DNA of 64,000 bases from Thamnaconus septentrionalis. Its lineage: Eukaryota; Chordata; Actinopteri; Tetraodontiformes; Monacanthidae. The first letter of the stretch is position 1. Each line of letters begins with the position of its first letter. Both the position numbers and the translations under genes were made by a program. The stretch spans positions 18,161,001-18,225,000 of the forward strand of contig CM020506.1 of the NCBI GenBank assembly GCA_009823395.1, in the 5' to 3' direction. The notes beneath the pieces were generated by a model. That model searched no databases. It had not been told where the DNA came from and was given only the letters and a program-made list of their open reading frames with translations. Positions 1 to 12,600 of this stretch are shown piece after piece.

Positions 1-269
1 CAAAACCCACCAGTTACAAGGACAACAACCTCTCCTTTACAGCCGATGCAGCACTGCAGCAAAAAAAAAAAAAAAATCAATGATAATTCAGTTTTGCTCG
101 CCGGCGATGTTAATCTGAGAACAAAAACGCCTTTTGGTGGAGCTCTCCGGGTGCGAGGCGTGGTCTGAGGAGCAATATCAATTTGCACAATGGAAGGTCT
201 TCCAATTAACCCAAAACACCGTCGCTTTCACCGAAAACACACTGGGAACAGACGCAGCGGACCCACTAG
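1..269. other. Unassigned sequence at left edge
   Basis: Apart from a run of 16 A at 61-76, I see no gene, repeat family or RNA here. The open frame starting at 134 runs into the adjoining hAT-like element and is not a gene. Confidence 0.5.
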
Positions 270-620
270 GAGTGGCATGGGCAAACTACGGCCCGGGGGC
301 CCATATTCGGCCGGTTAAGATTTTTAATCCGGCCTGCCGCACTTAGGGAAAGAAATGATAGTAATTGTCAGTAAGTCATAAAATGGCTGTATTACATCAG
401 GGTTTTTTTTCAGTGTTTTAAGTGTCATGTCAATAAAGAGCTAAACACTGTGGGGCAGTGATTCACACTGATTCTGTTCATTTTCAACAGACATTACAGA
501 ACATCTTTTCTACATATCCCATGATATATTTTTTTCTCCTATGAGGTGGGTCACCAAAACACTCCGTCCGTCTGCTCCTGCTCCGGCTCCTCTGTCGATT
601 TCTAGAACCCACCGCTGCAC
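270..620 (-). mobile_element. hAT-like MITE, family A, copy 1 (inverted, one end lost)
   Basis: This is a non-autonomous DNA transposon relic. The end near 272-286 (CATGGGCAAAC, then ACGGCCCGGGGGCC) matches the right terminal repeat of the copies at 56030 and 56432, read in reverse. Inner blocks also match in order: the AAGAAATGA/GTCAGTAAGTCATAAAAT stretch, the CAATAAAGAGCTAAACAC stretch, and at about 529-610 the CCTATGAGGTGGGTCACCAA and CTCTGTCG segments found in copy 3. Roughly the last 30 bases of the other terminal repeat are missing. It encodes no transposase. Assignment to hAT rests on the terminal sequence and on the 8-bp flanks of the sister copies. Confidence 0.75.
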
Positions 621-1214
621 TAGGATAATAAGCAAGGAACAAAGGTTCTCTGGATTCTTTTCTTTTCGTATTCACTGATGTGGCTCGACAAGGACTCGAG
701 CGTCCTGGTTAAGATGGGATTATTTTTTTTTTCTCCCTCTCTCTCTTTAAGCGTTCTGCTTTTGTTTTGTGCAGCAGGCGTGCGATGCGAACACTGAGAC
801 AAACTGGATGTCGCTGCGCCGAGGAGCCAGAGAGAAAACGACAGCTTACACCGGATGCTGACAGCTGCTGACTGCGTGTGCAGATTCATCCTCAGCCAGG
901 TGATGTATCAGCAAAGCCAACGGCGGCGACGGCGGCGGCGGCGGCGTACTAAGAATATGACTCAACACGGCGACATGCAGACGCAGGCGCAGATGTAAAT
1001 AGAGCCCAGAACATTTTCTTGGAAGACAACCACCGATGATGAACCGGTGTGATGGTGCTCTCCTGCTGCACCGGGTTCAGCTCCACTTCACTTCCTGGCT
1101 GGCGGCAGCAACTGCTCCTGCTCTGTTTGGCGGAGACGCTCGACCATGAGGACCTGCGGAGCCTGAGGGACAATCCAGTCGAGTTGCCCGAGTGTTGCAG
1201 TGACTGCTGGCTAC
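621..1214. other. Intergenic, unassigned, with short CGG tract
   Basis: There is a CGG-type tract at about 921-946 and a T/CT-rich stretch near 720-750. The short frames on both strands have no recognisable domain and no coding character. Nothing else is supported. Confidence 0.45.
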
Positions 1215-1424
1215 CAGTGGGGGCAAGATTACTGTTGCAATTACAAATTACCCTACCAAAAAAAAGTAATAGTAGTGCAGCTATTTCAATGACTTTAATT
1301 AGTAATGAATTACATCAAAGTAATGTAACTAATTACTTTTGATTACCTATGGATTACTTTGCAGAATTTTCAATAAATATTCTCGACTGTTTCGACCTGG
1401 CTGTTCAGCTTCCAGCAGTACCCA

Positions 1425-1466
<42 letters not shown>

Positions 1467-1766
1467 CGACAAATTAACAGCCACAACAAGGCCAAACTGA
1501 TCAGTCAGATCATTCTGAGTTACAAAATCAGGGCAGCATAACCGACTATCTTTTTAAATTAATCAAAATTAATCACAGTTTTGCTCAATTTTTGTAAAAA
1601 ATTGCACGGATGTCATTCAAATTGTGATCATGAATTCTTCCACAAGTAACTGTGATATAATTACGTTAATCAGCTACATTTTTTTTTTCCAATAATGTAA
1701 CAGATTCCAATTATCTTTATTTTGCAATTTAATCACGTAACAGCGTTACATGTAACTCAAACACCG
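1215..1766. mobile_element. hAT-like MITE, family B, copy 1
   Basis: The element begins CAGTGGGGGCAAGATTAC and ends GTTACATGTAACTCAAACACCG, degenerate versions of a CAGTGTTGGGGAGTAAC-type terminal repeat. Flanks CTGGCTAC (1207-1214) and TTGGCTGC (1767-1774) agree at 6 of 8 positions, differing by transitions, as expected of an old 8-bp target duplication. The interior is paralogous to 16471-17184: the repeated GTAATGTAACTAATTAC motif, TTCCAGCAGTAC, a CAA tract, then AACAGCCA-AACAAGG. It is non-coding and older than the SINE at 31.3 kb. Confidence 0.75.
1428..1466. repeat. (CAA)13 microsatellite
   Basis: A pure CAA trinucleotide tract inside the family B element. The sister copy at about 16668 has a much shorter CAA tract at the same place, so the tract expanded from a seed already in the transposon. 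Confidence 0.9.
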
Positions 1767-2633
1767 TTGGCTGCTGTGGATCTTCATGGTCAGGACTTTT
1801 CATCGGGGACCCACAGAATCAACACAAACGCACAGTTTTTTAGAAAAAATAAATAAACCTTCCACTGATTGAATTTTCAGAGCAAAGTCACTGCGATGTG
1901 CAGTGCATGACCCCCCTTAAAAAAAAAAAAAAAAAAAAAGAAGCAGTGAGAGTAGCAGCACTCGCACTAGTTTGAAGTTCTATGATTTAATCTTCACAAC
2001 TGAAGACTCTGAGGATTTTCCCCCGGAATACCTCAAAAATAAAACCCGTCTAACTCCCTCCCGTCCTCGTCCCGATTCTGCTGCGGCGCATCATCCTCAT
2101 TTGACTTCGCCTCGGTGCTTAGCCGTCGTTGCGGCAGCTAGTTCGTCTCGAATCAGAACCGGCGCCGCCGGTCTTGATGCGTTTTCTTCCTAACTGCCTC
2201 TAACAAAGAGGGTTTTTTTTGGGGGGCGATTTTTTTTTTTTATATTCCTCAGCACGCCGGCAACAATGAGCGCCGTCTGCGCAGATGTACGGGGGGGGGG
2301 TGAGGGGTGAGTGCACATAATATACTTAAACAACTCGGCAGAGAAGGTCAAAGTCATTAGCGTGGCTAACAATTAATGCTAAGGTGAAGGAGAGGATACG
2401 GGCCCGGCTCGCCGCCTTGTTTTGTGCATACCAATCAGATTGTAATGAAGGGCCTGCGGTGCCCTTTCGCTCAAGCAGAACCTTTCTTTTTACTATTAAA
2501 TTACTTTCCGTGGCGGCCGCGGTGCCGCCCGCACACGGCCGCACCACCGCCGCTCTAATTGAGATGGACGTGCGCTGCTCCTGATTGGCCGGGGCCAGAG
2601 TCGGCGACCTGTCGTGGCGAACCCAAAAACTCA
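1767..2633. other. Intergenic; A-run and a GC-rich repeat-free block
   Basis: A run of about 21 A lies at 1919-1939, and a G11 run at about 2290. The stretch 2380-2590 is repeat-free and mixes GC-rich blocks with homeodomain-type motifs (CTCTAATTGAG, CCAATCAGATTG). It could be a conserved non-coding element, but no gene or RNA is visible. Confidence 0.4.
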
Positions 2634-3117
2634 CGCCGCCCCCCTCCTCCTCCCCTCCCTCTTCCTCCTCCCCCTCCAGCACCTCCTCCTCCTTCTCTTA
2701 CTCCTCTACCTCCTTCTTCTCATCCACTTCCTCCTCCTCCACCAGCTCCTCCTCCTCCTCCTCCTACTCCTCCACCAACTCCTTCGCCTCTTCCTCCGCC
2801 TCCATCCACTTCCTTCTCCTCCACTTCCTCCTCCTCCTTCACCTCCTCTCCCTCCTCCTCGTCTTCCTCCACCTCCTCCTGCACTCCCTCCTTCTTCCCA
2901 CCTCCTCCTAATCCTCCTCTACCTTTTTCTCCTCCTCCGCAACCTCCTCTCCTCCTCTTCCTCCCCCTTCATCTCCTCCTCTACCTCCTCCTGCTCCTCC
3001 TCTACTTCTTCCTCCTCCTTCACCTCCTCCACTTCCTACTTCTCCTCCTCCTCCTCCTCCTTAATCTCCTCCTCAACTTCCTCCTCCTCCTCCACCTCCT
3101 CCTGCTCCTCCTCCTCC
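2634..3117 (+). repeat. 480-base polypyrimidine (TCC-like) tract
   Basis: The + strand is almost entirely C and T, built from imperfect CTC/TCC/TTC triplets with scattered single A and G. Open frames of 266, 180 and 108 codons cross it in all three forward frames, but they are only Pro-, Leu- and Ser-rich readings of the repeat. Long homopurine/homopyrimidine tracts can form triplex (H-DNA) structures; that is known chemistry and is not demonstrated here. Confidence 0.92.
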
Positions 3118-4912
3118 CAGCGACGAAGACGCGGGATGATGCATTTCTTAAACTGAGTGAACTTATGGAATTGCTTGAGTTGTTGGAGAGACGTCCTGAA
3201 ATGGTCGTTTTTAAGCGGCACTTTTCGCCCGGCGCGTGCGTTCTCGCCGACGGTTTCTGTCAAACAGCCAGACAGCGGCGATTATCAACACCCTCATGTA
3301 CATCGATGGCCCATTTCACCGCAAATAACGCCACATCATTACGCCGTAAATTAAAGTAACGATCCAAATCTAGCCAGCCTCTCCTCCGCCTCCTGCTCCT
3401 CCCCCTCCTCTCGTCCTCCTCCGCCTCCTCCTGCAGGAATCACTTTATTTTGATGTCCGCACCGGCTGACATGTTTACATAGAGGAGGCACGAAACAGGT
3501 TCATCTAATCCCTCTTTCTCACCGCCGTCGTCTGCATAATCATGCCTGCGATTGACCCGGCACTCGTGGAGAAAAAACATTCTCCATCTGCCGCTTCAGG
3601 AAACGACCACAAGCTGTTTTCGGCTCGACACATCAGACTCGACGCACCTGTCCTGTCAGACAGAGTTGCAGCTCACAAAGTGTTATAGATTAGATTCCTT
3701 CTGCCTCTGCTTAATGTAATGGGCTGTGTCAAGTTTCAAGAAAATTGTTCCGCTCCGTCATGCTTCCGCGATTCGAGGTGATTGTGACCTTTATAGAAAA
3801 TAACTCGTCATTTGGATTTTGGTACCAACAAACTTTATCTCTGCCGTTTTCCCCTCCCGGTGTGTTCCATCGCTTCCAGGACGAAGCGCAGAGTCGAGCT
3901 GCTAGCCGCTAGTCGGAGAATTTGCAGAACCGCACGACACCGGCTTGAGATTATTCCCGCTTGCGGAAGCGATTTAAGCGCCGCATCGCTTTTCCATCCA
4001 ATGACTGGCAACGTTATCCCAACAGTGTTTGTTCAAAGATGTGCAATACAAACATCAAACCACCTACAACATGGACACGCATTTTATTTTAATAATTTGA
4101 ACTGTAGAAACATGAAGAACAAGTCTGAAGGCCCATTTGTTTGTACGAAGCCCTGACAAAGAATTGTTATTATTTTAAATCGATGTAACAATTTGGCAAA
4201 TTCAGTTGGGTGGCGAATGTGGTGTTTTGGAGCTGTTGGATTGTGCGTTTGATGAGTTTTAAAGGGAGGGAGACCTGAACCCTTCACCTCCATTATGTTG
4301 GCTTGCAGATTATAAAACAGCCGGCACTGGTCATCAAAGGGAATGGACCTACTCATGTGACTGAGTAGGCACGAGTAGCAGCCGACATCCCACCGCTCCC
4401 AAAAAACACAAAGTGTCCAAAGTGGAGGAAACCTGCCTTGATGATGTCAGGGGGTCAAAAGGTCAGAAAGGTCAGAAATGGATGAGGACCACAGAGGGGC
4501 AACGTTAACTCAAACAGCCACTGGTCTGTGGCTGAGCAGACTTGAAGCAGTGCATATACTGTAGGTGGCCTGCTACTTGCAAGGTGTCCAGTGTGTCTGC
4601 AGACGCAGTACGTTCTGATTAAAACCAAAATCAGGCTCATACGCTGAATATTAAAAGCTGCGTCAATGCAGTCAGTCCACAGCTAACCGAGCGCCTGGTG
4701 AAACAATCTGCAGCGCTGATAATTGATATTCAGTCGCTGGTAATAGAGGGTATGGGGAAATGAGGGAGTCTGTTGCATATTTGAAATGCAAATGAAGATT
4801 GTTGTTTCCACCGAAATGGGAAATGCACTTTTTTTCTTTCAGGCCTCACGCCTACTGTCTCACAGAGCAGGGAAGCAACTGGCCGGCTAACTAGTCGAGA
4901 GCCGATCTGCCC

Positions 4913-4914
<2 letters not shown>
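3118..4914. other. Intergenic, largely single-copy
   Basis: A second pyrimidine-rich patch lies at 3378-3433. The block 3118-3360 is repeat-free, mid-GC and free of low complexity right after the long pyrimidine tract. An octamer-type ATGCAAAT is at 4786-4793. I find no exon, RNA gene or recognisable transposon. Confidence 0.4.
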
Positions 4915-4967
<53 letters not shown>

Positions 4968-4968
4968 T
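4915..4968. repeat. Compound (CT)n(CA)n microsatellite
   Basis: CT repeats at 4915-4946 pass directly into CA repeats at 4947-4968. Confidence 0.95.
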
Positions 4969-5033
4969 CCTTACGTGAAGGGATTGCTAAACGTAAATGA
5001 TGAGAGTGAGTGAGACTGAGTTCGGGGGAGGAA

Positions 5034-5052
5034 GGGGGGGGGGGGGGGGGGG
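5034..5052 (+). repeat. G19 homopolymer
   Basis: Nineteen consecutive G preceded by GGGGGAGGAA. Its length may be unreliable in short-read assembly. Confidence 0.9.
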
Positions 5053-6954
5053 CTGCTTGCAGCAGGGACGGCCTGCTGATCGTTGGAGACGACTGCTGCC
5101 CGCTAACGACTCAGCGTGGTCCACCAGGTATCCCCGGGAAAAAAAACAACACTCCGGCTTGGCAAAAGATTTCGCTGTGCCTGCGCTATTAGGCCTTGGC
5201 TGCGAGCAGGAATATTTAGCCCAGCGTCTTGAACCGGGCCAAGAGACGGCCCGTCGCACGTAGAGTTTCCCGGGACGTTTGGATGGAGGTCCGACTTTTG
5301 TTCCAACTTTCCTCAGCGCAGGAGAACAGATAAGCTAGCAGCGCCAGCTTAAGCAGCGTTCCTAACCTCGCCTCCGCTGTTGATTCAGCTCAGACACTTG
5401 TCCGTAGTTGTTGTTGCAAATAATATCTTGCAACGCTCCACAGAGATCCGTCGTTCTTGAAAGTTGTGCAAATAATGAGCAAAGGAGTTTTTAGGTGGAC
5501 TAACCTTTTCCCCCCTCCCTCCTCGATAATCAGGCCAATTCTCCGGCTTTGATCCGAGATGAAGCAATTAAGAATCACAGCAATATGAGGACATAATCCA
5601 CAACATTTATCTCAATCAGCTAATGAGCTTGGGAATGATTCCAGCGCGCGCAATTAAATGTAGAGAAAAATAGCATGAATTATTTACATGCAACAAATGA
5701 AAAGTAAACCAAATCAATCGTTGCAGGTAGGAGGCCCCCGCAGCATAAACAGCGAGCGCACGCAGTGTCAATAATCCCCAGTTATTGCTGAATGAAAAAC
5801 TGGCTCGTGGCCTTTGAGCAATTTTCTTTTTATATATAGATTTAAATTTCATATCAAAGACCAGTTGAAGTTCATTCTAAGGCAGTGCTTTTTCAACACG
5901 CTTTCCCTGACAGAGTTATTGTTGTTATCATACAAATGTTATTGTTCTTAATCACTGCCTGGTCTGTTTACATTGTGTTTTTGTTGCGGTTCAGTTTTTG
6001 AAGGTTTTTTGTCGCCTCACGTTCCCTCTGTGTTTGTACCTTTTCCCCCCTGGTTGCTCATGTTTGTGTTTTTCAACTTGTCCTCATTAGCTCGCCTGTC
6101 AGTGTGTCGGCTGTGTTGACTTTGTCTTTGTATGTTACCTTGTGTCCCAGCCAATCCTGCTCTTTCCCACTGTTTTTTTGTTTGTTTTGTTTTTAATCTT
6201 TACCTCTAGTCGCTGGTTCATAAAATCATTATTGTATCTTTGAAAAGTCACATTATTTATTGATTTGTTTATTGGCTGCTTGCATTCTTTTGCTTGACCC
6301 TCATCTTCATTCATTCCCAATAAGTTTTTGTTTTTGTTTTTCATCAATACCTGACATAATCCTGCCCTGCTTCTTGCATTTGTGCCTCTAAAGCAAATTT
6401 TTTTTGTGTGTTTTGTGACACATGCCACTATGGTTTCCCAAGACTATTCCCTGTCTTAATCGGATTCAATCTATTCCTTTTTTTTAAGTTTTTAAATGAT
6501 TTCAGTTTTAAGGAGCTTAAATAAACTGTGATTAGAATACATTCACACACTCACGGATGCTAGAAAAGCTTCTTTATTCAATTAGCATGATTTCAATTAG
6601 AGTCTTTGTCAGGTTTTCAAAGGTTCTCTGCATTGCGGTGAAAGCCTGTGGCAGCTTTTTCCTTCTAGTTTGCTGTTTTATTTCGTGGACAGCGCCTCAA
6701 ATACCCTGGTGTGCTTTCTTCCACTCTTCTCTTATGTAAAAAAAAAGAAGCAGTGCTCTTTGCACGCGTTGTTCTGTTGTATCATTTTGAGATGTATATG
6801 GTATTTGGCTTCAAAGATCAGAGCAACTTCATGCGGTGACATTTCAAAATGACTCAAACAAGATTATTTTTGTTGGTAAAAAAAAAATAATGTTGTCAGT
6901 GCTGTCAGTCAGTGGTTAAAAAAATGAAAATAAAGTGAAGGAGTTAGAGGGAAA
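5053..6954. other. Intergenic, repeat-poor
   Basis: No gene is supported. The block 5390-5680 is free of simple repeats and has mixed AT/GC composition (TAATCCACAAC, AGCTAATGAGC, GCAATTAAATG), typical of vertebrate conserved non-coding elements; conservation is untested. 5940-6480 is T-rich on the + strand. Confidence 0.35.
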
Positions 6955-7632
6955 TAGTGATGCGAGTCCTGAACGGATCGTTCAATACACAATTTCTGAC
7001 TTGAGGTCATGACTTGTCGGACTTGAAGTCCAACTCAGACATACTGTAAGCATACTACTCATTCTTAAGTCATGATCCTTCCCTCATAACTGCTGATCGC
7101 CGCAAGCTAGCTAGCTAACTGTAATGAAGACTTTATTGTCACTGTACGCTGCACAACAAAATTTTGTCGAGTGCTCCTCAGCATGTTAGACACACAACAA
7201 TAAAGGGACAAATATAGACAATGTAAAAACGTCAGCAAGGTATAAAAACAACACAGCAGTAAAGTAAAGTGCATGACCCCCGTATAAAAATAGCATCTGT
7301 ATAAACACTAACTGTATTTTTACTAGTACGTGGAGTTGACGGGGTTAATAACCCTGTAAGACAAGCAACAGCACTGGTTTTAAATCAGCTCCCTCTTTCC
7401 CTCCCTGCCATCAGGCTGAGCTGTAAACCATCAAATCACCCACAGTAGCCCCGCCCCCCACTCGCAAAATTCAACAAATCACTCCGTTCCCCCTGGAGTG
7501 GGCGGGGCTCGGATGCATGCAACACTTTGGATGACTGACTCAGTCACTCAAAAGACTCAAAACCCAGATTCTCTTCGGCGTGCGACTCATATAAACTCCA
7601 GCCGGTGAAAAGAATTGAGTTTCCCATCACTG
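6955..7632. mobile_element. Candidate hAT-like MITE, family C
   Basis: The left end TAGTGATGCGAGTCCTGAAC and the right end GTTTCCCATCACTG are compatible with an imperfect terminal repeat of the CAGTGATGGGAA type common in fish. The flanks (GAGGGAAA and GCAGAGAA) do not form a convincing target duplication. The segment 7118-7260 looks like a separate insertion. Confidence 0.45.
7118..7260 (-). repeat. LINE-type 3' tail fragment (reverse orientation)
   Basis: GACTTTATTGTCACTGTACG is the reverse of the GACAATAAAG-type 3' ends of fish LINEs, and is followed by AACAATAAAGGGACAAATA. It contains no reverse transcriptase frame. It appears nested in the family C element. The LINE clade cannot be named from this fragment. 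Confidence 0.4.
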
Positions 7633-9599
7633 GCAGAGAAGTGTACAAAACACAGATAAGGTAACATTTCTCCGACTCCCTATCTCCAGTAAATCAGATT
7701 GCAATTTGTTGCTTTGACGCTTTATTTGCATTTCTTTGACGGCGCATCCCTCACTCATTGATCTGAGAAATTAACTTGCTTGCTTCCAGTCGTTGCTGAG
7801 GAATGGAATAAACCGTAATCATTTCACCGCGTTGAAATAATTCCGGTCTTTCTGCTCGGTCTTGATAATGCGAACAAAAACAACAACAAGAAAGCCAAAA
7901 AACATTTTGCTTCAGAAATTGAAGCTGAAGACATATGGTGGACCGAAATAGGAAAAGAAAAAATCTCACGGAATTGCTTATCAACTCTTAAATATGGGCC
8001 GTCAGAAGATCACAGCTAACTGCCCGCTAAAGTGAGAAAACACTCCTTCGGTGATTAGATGGGTAAGACGCCGAAATTACGTCTTTCAGCCAGGCGTCGG
8101 GAAAGATGCTGTGAAATCGCTTGGAATTGCAGATGATACTGACGGAGCTAATTAAGCCGTGGGTGTCGCGCGCTGCTAAATGAGCTGGCTAAAGGGTCTA
8201 AATGCAACACTGCCATTAATGCGCCGGCGCCTTTTGTTGCGACGCGACCGGCGACGGCACCGAGCGGCGGATTCGAGCGTTTACGCGCGTCGTCTACCGG
8301 CGCAACCTCGCGCCGTGATGAATTTTTATGCAGGATGGCGGGGGGAAACGAGGATGAATCTCTTGTTAACTTTTCTGTTACTTTTGTTGATTAAAAAAAA
8401 TGGATGTTTGATGAATCGAAAATACCCCCGCAGTGATTTATTCCCCCCCCTCAGCCCCGTTTTTCATTATGGATGCACAATTTTTATATGAAACAAGAGC
8501 ATGATTAACGGCCCTTGACGGTGAAATATTTAATGATCCTGATGCAAATAGACTGTATATCTGTGGCCGCCTTTTTGTGTTTCAATTCAAGGGCAAAAAT
8601 TAGACTTGCAAAACTTCCTATACGCGGGGAAAATTACACCGAGATGCAGCCTTCTGTTACTGGCAAGCAACAGGGAAATAAAGCATGCACCAGGAGGAGG
8701 GGACCATCAATCTAATGGGAATCTATTGCAAATTCTCTGCTTCTCAGTGCCGCCTGCTCTCACGGGGGTGTGGGGGTAGTCTGCGGTGGAAAAAGCTTTG
8801 GCATGCACTCGGGAGAACCACAGCCCTCAAGATCACACATAACAAGCGTTATTGTCTTTCAAAACGTTACAGTTTAAAAAAAAAAAAAAAAAGCGGCAGC
8901 ATCTTGAAATGGGGGGGTAGGGAGCGGAAAAATCCGGGAAAATAACAAATCATTAGCCGCAGTGTTTGGTGGCTCTGAGTGTGGCGAGCGTCGACTGTGA
9001 TCATTAAGGGGACGGGCGCCTCGCTGGGAAAACCACATGCTAGCATGTGATTAATGGCTCATTTATTTGTAAGTTTTCTGTTCTAATTATTTGATTTTCC
9101 AATCTCCTCCCTCTGTCGCCGTGCGTCTCCGGCAGGCGGGCGTGTCCTCTCCGACGCGACTCCGCTCGAGGGAGCTCACCGCGTCGCCGCCGTGCACCAG
9201 TGCGCCGGGCGTAGGCAGGCTCTCCGCCCGGCGCCGTCGTGGAGGAGTCTGAAAATTGGAGCCGCGGATGACAAATTTGGAAGCGTGATTATTGAGACGG
9301 CAAGCGGCGGCGGCGGCGGCGGCGGTTGTCAGCTCCCTGCAAAAAGCCGGGCGAGTGTAAAAATACCTTTTCCCAAATAATCATCTCCCAAGCAAGGAGC
9401 CGCAGAGTGAGTTTGAGCTGCTCAGCCGTCTTTATTAATAAGTCTGATTTGACCTTCTGGCTACATCAATAGCTAGCTTGCGCGTAGTCGAGCAGAGTCA
9501 CGCAAAGATAAAGGTCCAGTAACCTTTGCATCGTTATCGCTTTCGGCTCTCGAGGGCTGAGATGCCTCGGGGAATGTGTAAGCTCACCAATAGAAAGAA

Positions 9600-9602
<3 letters not shown>
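7633..9602. other. Intergenic; mixed composition, possible regulatory blocks
   Basis: No exon is recognised. CpG-rich patches at about 8215-8310 and 9110-9330 alternate with AT-rich, repeat-free DNA carrying AGCTAATTAAGC (8148) and TGATTAATGGC (9048). A CGG run is at 9306-9325, an A run at about 8877-8892. This alternation is seen in regulatory DNA near developmental genes, but nothing here proves function. Confidence 0.35.
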
Positions 9603-9673
<71 letters not shown>

Positions 9674-9678
9674 TATAT
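9603..9678. repeat. (AT)n microsatellite
   Basis: An almost pure AT dinucleotide tract of about 70 bases with one AA interruption near the end. Self-complementary, so able to extrude as a cruciform. Confidence 0.95.
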
Positions 9679-12600
9679 GAATGCAACAAAGAGGGGGGGA
9701 AAGTTGGTATAGAGTGCCTACAGGGGAGCAGTGCTGCAGCAGTCATTAGTCCAGCTGAGTCTGGTGGGGGGGTTTGGGTTTTTCAGAAGGCAACACTCCA
9801 CACTGAGCTCCACAGTGAGAGCCGGCCGTCAAATTGAGCTTTTTCTTCTTTCTTTTTTTCCGAATCTCTTTTTCACGTGCTCTGCTCTTTTCTTTCCGGA
9901 AGCAGCAAACCGGCTAACCCGGCCCTCCGGTTCTCCCACCGTCGTCCGTCCATGAGTCCGTTTGTCCGTGATCTCCCAAAGCAAAAGCAGACAAACCTGC
10001 TCCGTTGCCTGATAAATAGCACGGAAAGCAGGAGAGCGAGCCAACCTCCCTTTTCTCTCCATCATCTCTTTCTCCGGCGCAAAGTTTCCAGTTCGGCAGC
10101 AACTTTTTTTTTTTTCGTTTGTTTTTTTTTTTTCTTTGCAGCTCCGGGCCACACGGTGCTTGTTTATCTGGCTGTTGACCCCGGTTACCTGCGAGAGGCC
10201 ACGCGGCAACGGAATGGCGGCATAACATTTGGAGGCAGCGAGACCCGGAGGTTGAGTTTTTGTGTGGCGGGAGGTTGTGGCTGAGCGCACCAGGCAGGTA
10301 TATTATTCATCCGCTCGTGACCTCTGCACTCCGCTGTGCCTGGCTTTAATTTTTCTCACATACAAGCGTTGCGAAAAACCGCCCGCGGGATGCATCACCA
10401 GTGACTTAATTGCTTGATTGCCTTTGGGCTCTCAGCTCGGAGTTTGAGCAGCTGTCAAGTCAGCGCCGAGGTAAACACTGCCGAGCAGCTGGAGTGTGTT
10501 GGAGGAAGCCTCCGAATATGGTTTAACACAGTGGAAGTTGTTCAATGTTTGCTACGTTGTCTATAATTATGGAATATTTGCATTTTTATTACCGGCTTCT
10601 TTCATTATGTGGGCGCGTTTGGTGCCACAGGAGAGCGCAACCTGTTTCGACCGCTTCCAGGTAAACACACCACACCCACTGGCTTCCACTGATCATGTGC
10701 TAAACCCGCCCTCCCCCATATGCTCACGTGCACAACATCTAATGGTCTGTGTTGCACGTTTGTGACGTTTGGCTAAGCTTGGGGTCGAGTCTGGTAGGAG
10801 AGAGCAGCTTTAGCCCTCTCCTGCCTGTGATCATTAATAGAATACACTGTATATTTTGCTAATGAACATAAAAAAATAGATACCAAATTAATGCATGAAT
10901 ACGCCTATTGATTATTTGTGAAGAATTGCTTTTGTGAGTTGACTTATTACGCTAATTAGCTTTTGGAATTTGGAATTTGGAATTAGGAATTGACTCCATA
11001 TACATGTACATGACAAATCCTGTTGTGGGCACAAGTATATTGACAGCAGTTGGTGGGTTTTTTTTGTGTGTTTTGTCTTTTTTCAAATTGCAACCACAAT
11101 GTTAAAAAAAACCAAAAAAAAAACAACCTGACGCTTAAAACGAACTAATAAATAAAGCAGAAAAAATAAATAAATAAGTGAAAAGCCTAAAGGCTGGCTG
11201 TCTTTTCTAGCAAGGCCGTGTCGGTTGTCAGGAAGCCCTCCTGGACTCCCACTGCAGGTGAACTGACCTGCCATCCAGAACTGTGGGAAGCAGCAGCAGC
11301 AGCAGCAACAACATCAGTGTCGCGAGGGTACACAACTGCATCGCGGAGGAGCCAAGGTCTCTCTCACAAGCGTCGCCATTTTCCTGACGCTCAAAGGCTA
11401 CTTCGGGGGGGTGTGGGTGTGGGGGGGGGGTACCTCGCCGTCCTTGGGGGTGGTTAGCGGGGGGTCAAAACCAGGAATCAGTCCAAACAAGCCAGCTGGG
11501 AGGCAAGAGCGATCCAAAAAAACACAGAGCCGCGACGCGCAGGCAGGCTGACTTGAAGGCACCGCCGTTTCAAACATAAAGAAACATTTAAAGAGCATGG
11601 CGCGCGCTAGGTCTCCTTCTCTGTTTCTTTTTAAGGACGCGTATTTATCTCCGTACTCCTGTTCATTTGAGAGGTCAGTGCTGAATGTCATGCTTTTAAA
11701 AAGACAGAAATGTGGAGGAAAACCTTCTTCTTCTACCTTCTTTGAGAGGCTTGAGTTTGTTTGGCAGGCGGGCTGTTTGGAGAAGAGATAGTCGTCGGTA
11801 TGGTTTTTAGACTATGCATTTACCTAGTCTATCCAGATAACAGTGTAGCTAGTTAGGTTAGCTAGGTGTTATTATTGGTTAACATTATTTTTTTATTTTT
11901 TTTGGGGGGGGTCCATGTGTCTCCTTTTCTTTTCGCTGCAGTTTGCATTGTTGAACTAGCAGGCGGTACACACACCAAAGTGTAAGACAAGCAGCATTTT
12001 CCATTCCCCCAGCGGGAAAATAAACAGGTGGGTTCACAGAAAGCCGCTTCGTGTAAGCTACCAAACAGATGATGATGCCACAACCGGGAGCTCAGGCCTG
12101 CTGCCTTGGTATTATCTTTCCACGCAGTCTATGCTAATGTCAGATGTCTGTCTTTAGGACAAATCTTCCTCTACATCCCAGCTCCGGTTCCCGAGATTTC
12201 AAAATAAAAGCACAAGCACAAGAAATAACCTCAGAAGTGAATCTAGTGTGTGCATAACATATATATTGACTGTATATGAAGATGGATTGAATCAGTGTGA
12301 CATCATCCATTGGTTTGCAAACACCCGTTCTGAGGAATGTAGATGGTTTCATCTTTTCTGGTTCGTTTGGTTGGTTTGGATTCAAAATTTAACAACTTTA
12401 TGGACTTTTTAAATCAAACCATATTGGACAAAATGGGCATTAGGGTCCATTTAACACATTTTGTTTACCAGTGATTTAGACTAAACCAAAAATTTTTTTA
12501 CAGTTTGTTTGCTGCCAGTTTGTAAAGATTTGAATTTAGTGCTCAGTATTTAGGCCTTCATATTCTGTTTTGCAACCATTTTGGCTGTCCCCGCTGGTCA

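Noticed and set aside
2559..3359. A 266-codon Pro/Leu-rich open frame
   Set aside because: It is a reading of the polypyrimidine tract; the other two frames are open too, each giving a different low-complexity peptide.
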